A DNA stretch of 64,000 bases from Streptomyces sp. NBC_00525 (lineage in GTDB: Bacteria > Actinomycetota > Actinomycetes > Streptomycetales > Streptomycetaceae), in NCBI RefSeq assembly GCF_036346595.1, contig NZ_CP107834.1, forward strand, positions 5,642,001-5,706,000, written 5' to 3'. Both the position numbers and the translations under genes were made by a program. Position 1 is the first letter of the stretch. The number at the start of each line of letters is the position of its first letter. The notes below the pieces were generated by a model, which did not search any database, was not told the origin of the DNA, and saw only the letters and a program-made list of their open reading frames with translations. Positions 50,104-58,777 of this stretch are shown here, in pieces.

Positions 50104-52662
50104 GTGAAACACCGTATTGCGGAGACGGCCTGGTGGCGCAGAGCCGCCACCCTGCTCACCGCGCTCGTGGCCATGGCCGCGACGATCACCGTCCTGAGCC
50201 CCGGAACGGCGTGGGCGGCGCTGCCGGACGACACCGACAACCCGGCCTACCGGTCGCTGGGCAAGGCGGACAACCCCGACTGGATGAAACCCCTCGGCGA
50301 CAACACCTCGATCGGCGCGCTCTCCATTCCCGGAACGCACGAGACGCTGTCGATCCGCGGCGGCGACAGCACCTACACCCAGCAGAACGGCGGCCCCAGC
50401 GCCCAGACCCTGGCCGCCCAGCTCCAGGCGGGCATCCGCTCCATCGACATCCGGGTACGGGTGATCGGCGGCAGCTTCACGATCCACCACGGCAAGGTGT
50501 ACCAGGACGCGAACTTCGCCGACGTCCTCGCGGTGCTGGGCCAGTTCCTCACGGCACACCCGAGCGAGACCGTGATGATGCACCTGCGGGCCGAGTGCGA
50601 CAACAGCGCCGGCCCGTTCAGCTTCGACTGCAAGGACGATCCGAGCAGCACGACGGCCGCGGACCGTGTCGACGTGTTCCGCAAGTACCTCGACCAGGAC
50701 CCCAACGCCCGCTTCTTCTGGGCGCCCGCGGTCAGCGGCGCCGGACAGGCGGCCGTTCCCTCCCTGGGCGAGGTACGCGGCAAGGTCGTCCTGGAGCGCT
50801 TCCGCAACGTGGGCGACTACAGCGGGAACTACGGCCTCACCGCGAACAGCTTCTTCATCCAGGACGAGTACAAGGTGCCGGACATCTTCGGCGGCATCGA
50901 CACCAAGGTCGACCAGGTCGTCAACCATCTGACGGCGGCCGACAACGACACCGACCCCCAGCACATCTACCTCAACTACACCAGCGGCTCCAGCACCGGC
51001 GCCTACCCCAAGGCCGTGGCCGACCGGGTGAACGAACGGGTCCTCGGGCCGATCGGAGCCGTACGCAACCGCACCGGTGAAGTCCTGATGGACTACCCCG
51101 GATACGCGATGATCAACACGATCATCGGGCTGAACCCGCCCGCGCCCGAGCCGCCCGTCTGGCAGGTGCCGAGGCTCGCGGTCATGCCCCTCGGCGACTC
51201 CATCACGCTCGGCGTCGGCAGCGGCGACCGCACCGGCTACCGGCCCGCGCTGGCGAGCGCCCTCACCCGGCACGCGGGCGCCCTGGAGTTCGTCGGCTCG
51301 CAGGTCGACGCCGACGGGGTGACCCACCACGAGGGGCACTCGGGCTGGCTCATCGAGCAGCTGCAGGCCAACATCGAGACCTGGCTCGCCGAGGCCCGGC
51401 CCAATGTGGTGACCCTGCACATCGGCACCAACGACATGAACCGCGACAACCGGGTGTCCACCGCCCCGCAGCGGCTGGGCACGCTCATCGACCAGATCCA
51501 CGCCGCATCGCCCGACACCGCGGTCGTGGTCGCCTCGCTCGTCCCCGCCACCGACCCGGCCGTCCAGGCCCGCATCGACACGTACAACGGGGCGATCCCC
51601 GGCATCGTCGCCGACCGGGCCCAGCGCGGCTACAAGATCGCCCAGGTGAGCATGGGCGCGCTGACCACCGGTGACCTCAACGACAACCTGCACCCCAACA
51701 ACAGCGGCTACGCCAAGATGGCGGACGCCTTCCTCGGCGGCATCGCCGACGTCGCCGGCCGGGGCTGGATCAAGGAGACCGTCGAGGTCAAGCCGGCACC
51801 GCCGCGCGCCGCTTCGGCCCTCGGGGACTACGACGTGGACATCAACGCCGACGGCCGGGCCGACTACCTCGTGGTGAGCGCCAACGGGGCCGTGCGGGCC
51901 TGGCTCAACACGGCCGACCCCGCCACCGGCGCGGTGAAGTGGTCCGACCAGGGGGTCATCGCCTCGGGTTCCAGTGCGTGGACCGCCGACCAGGTGCGCT
52001 TCGCGGACGTCGGGGGCGACGACCGCGCCGACTACCTGGTGCTCGACCCCGGCAACGGGGCGGTGCGCGCGTTCATCAACACCGGCGGCGACGGCCGGGG
52101 CGGCTGGCAGGACAAGGGCGTCATCGCCACCGGCTCCAGCGGCTGGACCGGTGCCCAGGTCCGCTTCGCCGATGTGGGCGGCGACGCCAAGGCCGACTAC
52201 CTCGTCGTCGGCGCCAACGGCTCCACCCGCGCCCTGCTCAACACCACCGACCCCGCCACGGGCGCGGTGAAGTGGTCCGACCAGGGGGTCATCGCCTCGG
52301 GTTCCAGTGCGTGGACCGCCGACCAGGTGCGCTTCGCGGACGTCGGGGGCGACGCCAAGGCCGACTACCTCGTCCTCGCGGACCAGGGCGCCACCCACGC
52401 GTACGTCAACACGGGCGGCGACGGCCGCGGCGGCTGGTCCGACCAGGGCGTCATCGCCACCGGCTCCTCCGGCTGGCTCGCCAACCAGGTCCGCTTCGCC
52501 GACATCAGCGGTGACGGCCGCGCCGACTACCTCGTCCTCGACGAGAACGGCGCCATCCACGCCTACCTCCACACCGTGGGCAGCACCGGGGCCGTCAAGT
52601 GGGCCGACCAGGGCGTGATCGCCACCGGTACCGGATCGCCCGCCTCCAGCGTCCGGATCTGA
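50104..52662 (+). CDS. Secreted PI-PLC-X / GDSL hydrolase / VCBS repeat fusion protein
   Basis: 852 residues from a GTG at 50104. A signal peptide (1-37, to AWA) is followed by a PI-PLC X domain (about 65-335) with catalytic His79 in SIPGTHET and His128/129 in FTIHHGK. An SGNH/GDSL hydrolase (about 355-555) has GDS near 365, GTND and DNLHPNN, so all block residues are present. Five FG-GAP/VCBS repeats of 55 or so residues fill 575-852 with DxNxDGxxDYLV calcium-type loops. The first two activities suggest phospholipid breakdown: phosphodiesterase, then esterase. The repeats likely form a beta-propeller part. A terminator follows. Confidence 0.88.
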   Translation: MKHRIAETAWWRRAATLLTALVAMAATITVLSPGTAWAALPDDTDNPAYRSLGKADNPDWMKPLGDNTSIGALSIPGTHETLSIRGGDSTYTQQNGGPSAQTLAAQLQAGIRSIDIRVRVIGGSFTIHHGKVYQDANFADVLAVLGQFLTAHPSETVMMHLRAECDNSAGPFSFDCKDDPSSTTAADRVDVFRKYLDQDPNARFFWAPAVSGAGQAAVPSLGEVRGKVVLERFRNVGDYSGNYGLTANSFFIQDEYKVPDIFGGIDTKVDQVVNHLTAADNDTDPQHIYLNYTSGSSTGAYPKAVADRVNERVLGPIGAVRNRTGEVLMDYPGYAMINTIIGLNPPAPEPPVWQVPRLAVMPLGDSITLGVGSGDRTGYRPALASALTRHAGALEFVGSQVDADGVTHHEGHSGWLIEQLQANIETWLAEARPNVVTLHIGTNDMNRDNRVSTAPQRLGTLIDQIHAASPDTAVVVASLVPATDPAVQARIDTYNGAIPGIVADRAQRGYKIAQVSMGALTTGDLNDNLHPNNSGYAKMADAFLGGIADVAGRGWIKETVEVKPAPPRAASALGDYDVDINADGRADYLVVSANGAVRAWLNTADPATGAVKWSDQGVIASGSSAWTADQVRFADVGGDDRADYLVLDPGNGAVRAFINTGGDGRGGWQDKGVIATGSSGWTGAQVRFADVGGDAKADYLVVGANGSTRALLNTTDPATGAVKWSDQGVIASGSSAWTADQVRFADVGGDAKADYLVLADQGATHAYVNTGGDGRGGWSDQGVIATGSSGWLANQVRFADISGDGRADYLVLDENGAIHAYLHTVGSTGAVKWADQGVIATGTGSPASSVRI
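51928..52021 (+). repeat. 94-base exact repeat, copy 1 (VCBS region)
   Basis: Identical over 94 bases to 52261-52354. The copies lie 333 bases (111 codons) apart, equal to two VCBS units, showing a recent in-frame duplication or gene-conversion event. Confidence 0.9.
52261..52354 (+). repeat. 94-base exact repeat, copy 2 (VCBS region)
   Basis: Second copy of the 94-base repeat; it differs from the first only outside these limits (GACGACCGCGCC against GACGCCAAGGCC just after). Confidence 0.9.
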
Positions 52663-52668
52663 TCCGGC

Positions 52669-52700
52669 CCGGCCGTCCCCGCCCACGCGGGGACGGCCGG
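52669..52700 (+). terminator. Terminator after PI-PLC/GDSL gene
   Basis: Perfect 14-base arms, CCGGCCGTCCCCGC at 52669-52682 and its complement at 52687-52700, around CCAC, seven bases after the stop. Confidence 0.8.
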
Positions 52701-52760
52701 CAGCCGACGCCCCCGGGGGGCAACTTCCTTCGTGATGCGGCCTCTTGGCACCCCCAGAAC

Positions 52761-52771
52761 CATGTGACATA
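52761..52771. promoter_or_regulatory. Predicted GntR operator at the hydroxyproline operon
   Basis: CATGTGACATA, matching the perfect palindrome CATGT-G-ACATG found before the collagenase gene except for the last base. It ends eight bases before the GTG at 52780 and overlaps a possible -10 box (TATTAC), a position suited to repression. Confidence 0.6.
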
Positions 52772-52779
52772 TTACTGGC

Positions 52780-53940
52780 GTGTTCACGAGACAGCCGCTG
52801 GACGTCGTCGTGGTCGGAGCCGGTGTCGTCGGCGCCGCCTGCGCCTACTACGCCACCCGGTCCGGACTCGCGGTCGCGGTGGTGGACGCCGGACCCGTCG
52901 CCGGCGGGACCACGGGCGCGGGGGAGGGCAACCTCCTGGTCTCCGACAAACCCCCCGGCCCCGAACTCGCCCTCGCCCGGCTCTCCGCCGAACTGTGGCG
53001 CGAGCTGGCCGGCACGCTGCCCCCGGCGATCGAGTACGAGCGGAAGGGCGGCCTCGTCGTCGCGGCGGACGAGGCGTCCCTGGCCGGCCTGACCGCGACC
53101 GCCGCCGGACAGGCCGCCGCCGGGGTACGCACCGAGGCCGTCGCCGCCGGCGAACTGCCCGACCTGGAACCCCATCTGGCGCCCGGCCTCGCGGGCGGCG
53201 TCCGCTACCCGCAGGACGCCCAGGTGCAGCCCGCGCTCGCCGCCGCCCACCTGATCCGCGCCGCCCGCGACGCCGGAGCGCGTCTGCACCCCGGCAGCCC
53301 GGTCACCGCCCTGCTCACCTGCCCCACCGGAGCGGTGCGCGGCGTCCGCACCCCGGCGGGCGACCTCCTCGCCCCGGCCGTGGTCAACGCGACGGGCGTC
53401 CGGGGCGGCGAGTTCGCCGCGCTGGCCGGGGTGGAACTGCCCGTCCTGCCCCGGCGCGGGTTCGTCCTGGTCACCGAACCGCTGCCCCCGCTGATCCGGC
53501 ACAAGGTGTACGCCGCCGAATACGTGGCCGACGTCTCCAGCGCGTCCGCCGCCCTCCAGACGTCACCGGTAGTCGAGGGCACCGCCGCCGGGCCCGTCCT
53601 GATCGGCGCCAGCCGGGAGCGCGTCGGCTTCGACCGCACCCTGTCCGTGCCCGTGATCAGCGCGCTGGCCGGCGCGGCCGCCGCGCTCTTCCCGGTCCTG
53701 AACACCGTCCGGGTGATGCGCGCCTACCACGGTTTCCGCCCGTACCTGCCCGACCACCTCCCCGCCATCGGCGCCGACCGCCGCGTCCCCGGCCTCTTCC
53801 ACGCCTGCGGCCACGAGGGCGCGGGCATCGGTCTCGCCCCGGCCACCGCGGTCCTGGTCACCGCCGCGCTCCGGGGCGAGGAACCGCCGCTGGACCCCGC
53901 CCCGTTCAGCCCGGACCGCTTCGGCCCCGGCGCCGGATAG
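52780..53940 (+). CDS. D-hydroxyproline dehydrogenase beta-type subunit (DAO-fold FAD oxidase)
   Basis: 386 residues from a GTG at 52780. FAD-binding DVVVVGAGVVGAACAYYATRSG, GGTTGAGEGNLLVSDKPPG and the C-terminal FRPYLPDHLPAIG/HACGHEGAGIGLAPATA are typical of the DAO family, including sarcosine oxidase beta and hydroxyproline dehydrogenase beta (LhpB/HcnC-like). With the next two genes it should form a heteromeric enzyme oxidising D-hydroxyproline (cis-4-hydroxy-D-proline) to pyrroline-4-hydroxy-2-carboxylate. The downstream epimerase and deaminase genes point to this substrate rather than sarcosine or octopine. Confidence 0.85.
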   Translation: MFTRQPLDVVVVGAGVVGAACAYYATRSGLAVAVVDAGPVAGGTTGAGEGNLLVSDKPPGPELALARLSAELWRELAGTLPPAIEYERKGGLVVAADEASLAGLTATAAGQAAAGVRTEAVAAGELPDLEPHLAPGLAGGVRYPQDAQVQPALAAAHLIRAARDAGARLHPGSPVTALLTCPTGAVRGVRTPAGDLLAPAVVNATGVRGGEFAALAGVELPVLPRRGFVLVTEPLPPLIRHKVYAAEYVADVSSASAALQTSPVVEGTAAGPVLIGASRERVGFDRTLSVPVISALAGAAAALFPVLNTVRVMRAYHGFRPYLPDHLPAIGADRRVPGLFHACGHEGAGIGLAPATAVLVTAALRGEEPPLDPAPFSPDRFGPGAG

Positions 53941-54013
53941 CGCGCCGCCCGCCGAGACCCGCGCCGGACCGACCTTCCCCCGTACCCGCCCGCACGACGA
54001 GACAGGAGCCCCG

Positions 54014-54352
54014 GTGAGACGAGCACGCCGACGCGAACCCGCCCGCACCCCGGCCGGCCTGGCCGGTGCCGAGCCGGGACCGGGGTTCGAGATCACCTTC
54101 GACGGACGGCCGCTGCGCGCCCTGCCGGGGCAGAGCGTCGCGGCCGTGCTGTGGGCCGCCTCCGTCCTCAGCTGGCGCACCACCCGGAACAACGGGCGCC
54201 CGCGCGGCGCCTTCTGCGGGATCGGCTCCTGCTACGAGTGCCTGGCCACCGTCAACGGCCGGCCCAACCTGCGCGCCTGTCTGCTGCCCGCCCGGCCCGG
54301 CGACGCCGTCACGACCCAGGAGGGGACCGGACATGACGCACCGCGCCCCTGA
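54014..54352 (+). CDS. D-hydroxyproline dehydrogenase gamma-type subunit (2Fe-2S)
   Basis: 112 residues from a GTG at 54014, with CAGGAGCC before it. The cluster motif is FCGIGSCYECLATVNG...RACLLP, a plant-type ferredoxin-like fold used in HcnA/sarcosine-oxidase-type complexes. It passes electrons between the beta and alpha subunits. The last 20 bases overlap the alpha gene, so translation is coupled. Confidence 0.88.
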   Translation: MRRARRREPARTPAGLAGAEPGPGFEITFDGRPLRALPGQSVAAVLWAASVLSWRTTRNNGRPRGAFCGIGSCYECLATVNGRPNLRACLLPARPGDAVTTQEGTGHDAPRP

Positions 54353-55793
54353 CCGCGCCGACCTCGCCGTGGTGGGCGCCGGACCCGCCGGGCTCGCCGC
54401 CGCCGTCACCGCGGCCGACGCCGGACTCCGGGTGCTTCTGCTCGACGCGGCCGACGCCCCCGGCGGCCAGTACTACCGCGCACCCGCCCCCGGACTGCAC
54501 GCCACCCGGCCCGAGGCCCTGCACCACCACTGGCCCGCCTTCACCGCGCTCACCGCCCGCCTCGACCGGCACCGCGCCACCGGGCGCGTGCGCCACCTCA
54601 CCGGCCACCACGTCTGGACGATCGCCCGAACCGGCGAGGACTGGACCCTGCACACACTCACCGGCCCGGAGAGCTCCCACACCACCACACCGGACGACCC
54701 CGCCGCCATCGCCCCGCGCGCCCGCCGCATCCTCGTCGCGACCGGCGCCACCGAACGCCAACTCCCCTTCCCCGGCTGGACGCTGCCCGGCGTGGTCGGC
54801 GCGGCCGGCGCCCAGGCCATGCTCAAGTCCGGGCTCGTCCTGCCCGGCCGGCGCGTCGTCGTCGCCGGAAGCGGACCGCTGCTCCAGGCCGTCGCCCTCT
54901 CCCTGGCCAGGGCCGGAGCCCGCGTGCCCGCACTGGTGGAGGCCGCCGGATACGGGGCGTACGCCCGCGCGCCCCTGGTCCTGGCCGGCAACCCGGACCG
55001 GCTCGCCGAGGGCGCCCGCCACCGGGCGGGGCTCGCCCGGCACGGGGTGCGGCTGCTCCCGCACCGCGCCGTCACCGCCGTCCACGGCACCGGCCGGGTG
55101 GAAGGCGTCACCGTCAGCCGGCTCGACCGCGACTGGCGCCCGCTGCCGGGAACCGGGCGGCGCATCGACTGCGACGCGCTCGCCGTGGGCCACGGCCTCG
55201 TCCCGCACATCGACCTCGCCGCCCAACTCGGCTGCGCCACCCGGACCGGCACGGACGGATCGCCCGCCCTGGAACTCGACGAGGAGCTGCGCGCCAGCGT
55301 GCCCGGCGTCTGGGCGGCCGGCGAGACCGGCGGCATCGGCGGGGTCCGGCTCGCCCTCGCCGAAGGGGAGCTGGCCGCCCTGTCGGTGATCGCCGACGCA
55401 CGGGACGGCCGCCCCGCACGGGACCGGGGCCGCGCCGCGCGACTGCGGCGCGCGCGGCGGCGGATGCGCCGGTTCGCCGGGCTCATGGGCGCCGTGCACC
55501 GGCCGGGGCCCGGATGGACGGACTGGCTCGCCCCGGACACCGAGGTCTGCCGGTGCGAAGAGGTCACCGCGGGCGCGATCCGCAGCGCCGTCGGCGACCT
55601 GGGCGCGGCCGACACCCGTACCGCCAAGCTCCTCACCCGAGCCGGCATGGGCTGGTGCCAGGGCCGCACCTGCGGCTTCGCCGTCCGTGCCCTCGCCGGA
55701 CCGCCCACCGGCGAAACCCCCGACCGCAGGCCGCTCGCCTGCCCGGTCCCGCTCGCCGCGCTCGCCCGGACCGACCCGTCCGGCGACGCGTGA
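54333..55793 (+). CDS. D-hydroxyproline dehydrogenase alpha-type subunit (FAD/NAD, BFD-like Fe-S)
   Basis: 486 residues from ATG 54333 with AGGAGG nine bases before it. Two Rossmann motifs, LAVVGAGPAGLAAAVTAADAG and VVVAGSGPLLQAVALSLARAGA, bind FAD and a second nucleotide. The C-terminus carries four cysteines in VCRCEEVTAGAI and GWCQGRTCGFA, a BFD-like 2Fe-2S site. This is the HcnB/sarcosine-oxidase-alpha type. It completes the three-subunit dehydrogenase. Confidence 0.87.
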   Translation: MTHRAPDRADLAVVGAGPAGLAAAVTAADAGLRVLLLDAADAPGGQYYRAPAPGLHATRPEALHHHWPAFTALTARLDRHRATGRVRHLTGHHVWTIARTGEDWTLHTLTGPESSHTTTPDDPAAIAPRARRILVATGATERQLPFPGWTLPGVVGAAGAQAMLKSGLVLPGRRVVVAGSGPLLQAVALSLARAGARVPALVEAAGYGAYARAPLVLAGNPDRLAEGARHRAGLARHGVRLLPHRAVTAVHGTGRVEGVTVSRLDRDWRPLPGTGRRIDCDALAVGHGLVPHIDLAAQLGCATRTGTDGSPALELDEELRASVPGVWAAGETGGIGGVRLALAEGELAALSVIADARDGRPARDRGRAARLRRARRRMRRFAGLMGAVHRPGPGWTDWLAPDTEVCRCEEVTAGAIRSAVGDLGAADTRTAKLLTRAGMGWCQGRTCGFAVRALAGPPTGETPDRRPLACPVPLAALARTDPSGDA

Positions 55794-55840
55794 ACACGCG
55801 ACACGCCCGCATCCGCATCCCCGCAACCCGAGGAGCCCAC

Positions 55841-56749
55841 ATGACGGCCGACTCCACCCGCACCGACGCGCCCTGGCGGGGCGTCATGGTCGCGACCCCG
55901 CTCACCCTGCACGAGGACCGGTCCATCGACTTCGACGCGTACGCCGCCCACGTCCGCGACCTCATCGAAGCGGGCTGCGACGGCGTGGTGCCCAACGGCT
56001 CGCTGGGGGAGTACCAGACCCTCAGCGACCGGGAGCGCCGGGACGTCGTACGCGTCGCCGTGGAGGCGGCCGGCGACGGGGCCAGAGTGATGCCCGGCGT
56101 CTCCTCGTACGACAGCGCCCAGTCCCGGCGCCGGGCCGAGGAGGCCGCCGAGGCCGGCGCCGGCAGCGTCCTGCTGCTGCCGCCCAACGGCTACTCCTGC
56201 GAGGAGGAGGCCGTCCGCGCGCACTACGCCGAGGTGGCGGCGGCCGGGCTGCCCGTCGTCGCCTACAACAACCCGTACGACACCAAGGTGGACCTGACCC
56301 CCCGGCTGCTGGGACAGCTCCACGCGGAGGGGTCGGTCGTGGCCGTCAAGGAGTTCAGCGGCGACGTCCGCCGGGCGTACGAGATCGCCGAGGAGGCACC
56401 CGGCCTCGACCTGCTCGTGGGCGCCGACGACGTCCTGCTGGAACTCGTCCTGGCCGGGGCGGTCGGCTGGATCGCCGGCTGCCCCAACATGCTGCCGGCC
56501 GGCTGCGTCGAGCTGTACCGGGCGGCCGTCGCCGGCGACCTGGAGCGGGCCCTGCCGCTCTACCGGCGGCTGCATCCGCTGCTGCGCTGGGACTCCAAGC
56601 CGGAGTTCGTCCAGGCCATCAAGGCGTCCATGGACGTCGTCGGCCGGCACGGCGGCCCCACCCGGCCGCCCCGGCTGCCGCTCGGCGCCGACGCCCTGGC
56701 CGCCGTACGCGCCGCCACCGAGAAGGCGCGCGCCGAGGGCCTGGACTGA
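55841..56749 (+). CDS. Dihydrodipicolinate synthase family protein, probable pyrroline-4-hydroxy-2-carboxylate deaminase
   Basis: 302 residues; GAGGAG lies five bases before the ATG. TIM-barrel aldolase with GVVPNGSLGEYQTLSDRER, the Tyr in VAYNNPYDT and the Schiff-base Lys in VVAVKEFSGD near residue 170. In hydroxyproline catabolism a family member (LhpC) converts pyrroline-4-hydroxy-2-carboxylate to alpha-ketoglutarate semialdehyde with loss of ammonia. It lies between dehydrogenase and epimerase genes, which supports this assignment over lysine synthesis. Confidence 0.85.
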   Translation: MTADSTRTDAPWRGVMVATPLTLHEDRSIDFDAYAAHVRDLIEAGCDGVVPNGSLGEYQTLSDRERRDVVRVAVEAAGDGARVMPGVSSYDSAQSRRRAEEAAEAGAGSVLLLPPNGYSCEEEAVRAHYAEVAAAGLPVVAYNNPYDTKVDLTPRLLGQLHAEGSVVAVKEFSGDVRRAYEIAEEAPGLDLLVGADDVLLELVLAGAVGWIAGCPNMLPAGCVELYRAAVAGDLERALPLYRRLHPLLRWDSKPEFVQAIKASMDVVGRHGGPTRPPRLPLGADALAAVRAATEKARAEGLD

Positions 56750-56763
56750 GAGGGGGACGACGC

Positions 56764-57765
56764 ATGCGCAGCCGTCACGTCTTCCACGCCGTCGACTCGC
56801 ACACCGAGGGCATGCCCACCCGCGTCGTCACCGGCGGGATCGGCACGCTCCCCGGCGCCACCATGGCCGAGCGCCGGGCGTACTTCACGGCGCACCGGGA
56901 CGCGGTGCGCACCCTGCTGATGTACGAGCCGCGCGGCCACGCCGCGATGAGCGGCGCCGTCCTCCAGCCGCCGACCCGCCCCGACGCCGACTTCGGGGTG
57001 CTGTTCATGGAGGTCTCCGGCTGTCTGCCGATGTGCGGGCACGGCACCATCGGGGTGGCCACCGTGCTGGTCGAGACCGGCCTGGTCGAGGTCACCGAAC
57101 CGGTCACCACCGTACGGCTGGACACCCCGGCCGGACTGGTGTGCGCGGACGTCCGGGTGGAGGGCGGGGCCGCCACCTCCGTCACCCTCACCAACGTCCC
57201 CGCGTTCAGCGCGGGGCTCGGGCTGACCGCGAAGGTGCCCGGGTTCGGGGAGGTGCCGTACGACCTCGCCTACGGCGGCAACTTCTACGCGATGGTTCGC
57301 CTGGAGGATCTGGGCCTGCCGTTCGACCGGGCGCGCAAGGACGAACTGCTGGCGGCCGGGCTCGCGTTGATGGACGCGGTCAACGCGGCCGACCGGCCGG
57401 TCCACCCGCTGGACGCGGGCATCCACGGGCTCAAGCACGTCCAGCTGATCGCGCCCGGCTCCGACGCCCGGCACTCGCGGCACGCCATGGCCATCCACCC
57501 CGGCTGGTTCGACCGTTCGCCGTGCGGCACCGGTACGTCGGCGCGGATGGCCCAGCTGCACGCGCGCGGCGAACTCGGCCTGGACCGGGACTTCGTGAAC
57601 GAGTCCTTCATCGGCACCCGGTTCACCGGCCGGCTGGTCGGCGAGACGGAGGTGGCCGGGCTGCCCGCGGTCGTCCCCACGGTCACCGGACGGGCCTGGA
57701 TCACCGGGACCGCGCAGTACTTCCTCGACCCGGACGACCCGTTCCCCGAGGGCTTCCTGCTGTGA
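56764..57765 (+). CDS. 4-hydroxyproline 2-epimerase (proline racemase family)
   Basis: 333 residues. Both catalytic cysteines are present: Cys91 in MCGHGTIG and Cys254 in SPCGTGTSA, the pattern of proline racemase and hydroxyproline 2-epimerase; trans-hydroxyproline dehydratases have Thr in one place. It converts trans-4-hydroxy-L-proline to cis-4-hydroxy-D-proline, the substrate of the dehydrogenase upstream. It is the last gene of the operon, 14 bases after the deaminase-like gene. The semialdehyde dehydrogenase needed for the last step is not in the window. Confidence 0.9.
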   Translation: MRSRHVFHAVDSHTEGMPTRVVTGGIGTLPGATMAERRAYFTAHRDAVRTLLMYEPRGHAAMSGAVLQPPTRPDADFGVLFMEVSGCLPMCGHGTIGVATVLVETGLVEVTEPVTTVRLDTPAGLVCADVRVEGGAATSVTLTNVPAFSAGLGLTAKVPGFGEVPYDLAYGGNFYAMVRLEDLGLPFDRARKDELLAAGLALMDAVNAADRPVHPLDAGIHGLKHVQLIAPGSDARHSRHAMAIHPGWFDRSPCGTGTSARMAQLHARGELGLDRDFVNESFIGTRFTGRLVGETEVAGLPAVVPTVTGRAWITGTAQYFLDPDDPFPEGFLL

Positions 57766-57786
57766 GACCGCACCCGCGTGGGGGGC

Positions 57787-57797
57787 AACGTGACATT
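57787..57797. promoter_or_regulatory. Predicted GntR operator at its own gene
   Basis: AACGTGACATT, symmetric at four of five base pairs around the central G and sharing GTGACAT with the two other sites. It is followed by TATTCT (57799-57804), a possible -10 box, and lies 57 bases before the GntR ATG. Confidence 0.5.
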
Positions 57798-57853
57798 GTA
57801 TTCTGACCGGCACGACGCCCCCTGCGTCCCCGCACGGTGCTGGAGGAACGAAC

Positions 57854-58573
57854 ATGGCCCGCCTGACGTCGCTCGGCGCGCTCACGGCGCAGGAGCATCT
57901 GCGCGACCAGGTGGCGCACGCGCTGCGGGCGGCGCTCATCTCCGGCGAGCTGCGGCCGGGCACGGTCTACTCGGCGCCCGCGCTCGCCGCCCAGTTCGGC
58001 GTCTCCGCCACCCCCGTTCGTGAGGCGATGCTCGACCTGGTCCGCGAGGGCCAGGTCGAGGCCGTCCGCAACAAGGGCTTCCGGATCACCGAGCTGACCG
58101 AGCAGGACCTGGACGACTTCACCGAGCTGCGCGCGATGATCGAGGTGCCCACGGTGGGCCGGATCGCGCGGATGGGGCTGACGCACGAGCTGGAGGCGCT
58201 GCGGCCGGTCGCCCTGGAGATCGTCGACGCCGCCCGGCGCCACGACATCCTGGACTATCTGGAGGCCGACCGCCGCTTCCACCTCGCCCTGCTCGCGCTG
58301 GCCGGCAACCGCCGCCTCGTCGAGCAGGTCGGCGAACTGCGCAAGCGCTCCCGCCTCTTCGGCCTGGACCGGCTCGCCGAGTCCGGGCAGCTGACGGCGT
58401 CGGCCGAGGAGCATGTGCAGCTCCTCGACCTGGTGGTGGCCGGGGACGCGCCGGGCGCTGAGGCGTGCATGCTCGCCCATATGTCGCACGTCCGCTCCCT
58501 GTGGGCCGACGGCGAGGGAACCCGGCCGGGCCTGTCCGCGCGGGCAGCCTCGCGTTCCCAACTCCCCCTGTAG
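57854..58573 (+). CDS. GntR-family (FCD) regulator of the hydroxyproline/collagen region
   Basis: 239 residues; GGAGG lies seven bases before the ATG. The N-terminal winged helix (AALISGELRPGTVYSAPALAAQFGVSATPVREAMLDLVREGQVEAVRNKGFRI) is typical GntR. The C-terminal all-helical FCD domain (ELRAMIEVPTVGRIARMG, HLALLALAGNRRLVEQV) has the His pattern of metal-assisted carboxylate sensing. It lies between the hydroxyproline operon and the collagenase gene, and the same palindrome is found before all three units, so it probably controls them together. Confidence 0.9.
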   Translation: MARLTSLGALTAQEHLRDQVAHALRAALISGELRPGTVYSAPALAAQFGVSATPVREAMLDLVREGQVEAVRNKGFRITELTEQDLDDFTELRAMIEVPTVGRIARMGLTHELEALRPVALEIVDAARRHDILDYLEADRRFHLALLALAGNRRLVEQVGELRKRSRLFGLDRLAESGQLTASAEEHVQLLDLVVAGDAPGAEACMLAHMSHVRSLWADGEGTRPGLSARAASRSQLPL

Positions 58574-58623
58574 CAACGCGCGCCGACGCGTTCAGGAATG
58601 TTGTCACGGCCGCTTCCTAAGAC

Positions 58624-58634
58624 CATGTGACATG
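58624..58634. promoter_or_regulatory. Predicted GntR operator upstream of the collagenase gene
   Basis: CATGTGACATG, a perfect 11-base palindrome around a central G, followed by GTGCCATTGTACTGAC that resembles the site before the GntR gene. It is 144 bases before the collagenase start. Confidence 0.6.
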
Positions 58635-58777
58635 TGCCATTGTACTGACGGTCGCGCTGAGGTCGTGTCCATGTCATTCCGTGGCAGTCAACCCCCATCC
58701 CCGTCCGGCCTCACCCCGCGCCATCCCCCACGGCCGCGCAACGACGCGCGGTCCCCCACACCGCTGGGAGGCGGCAC

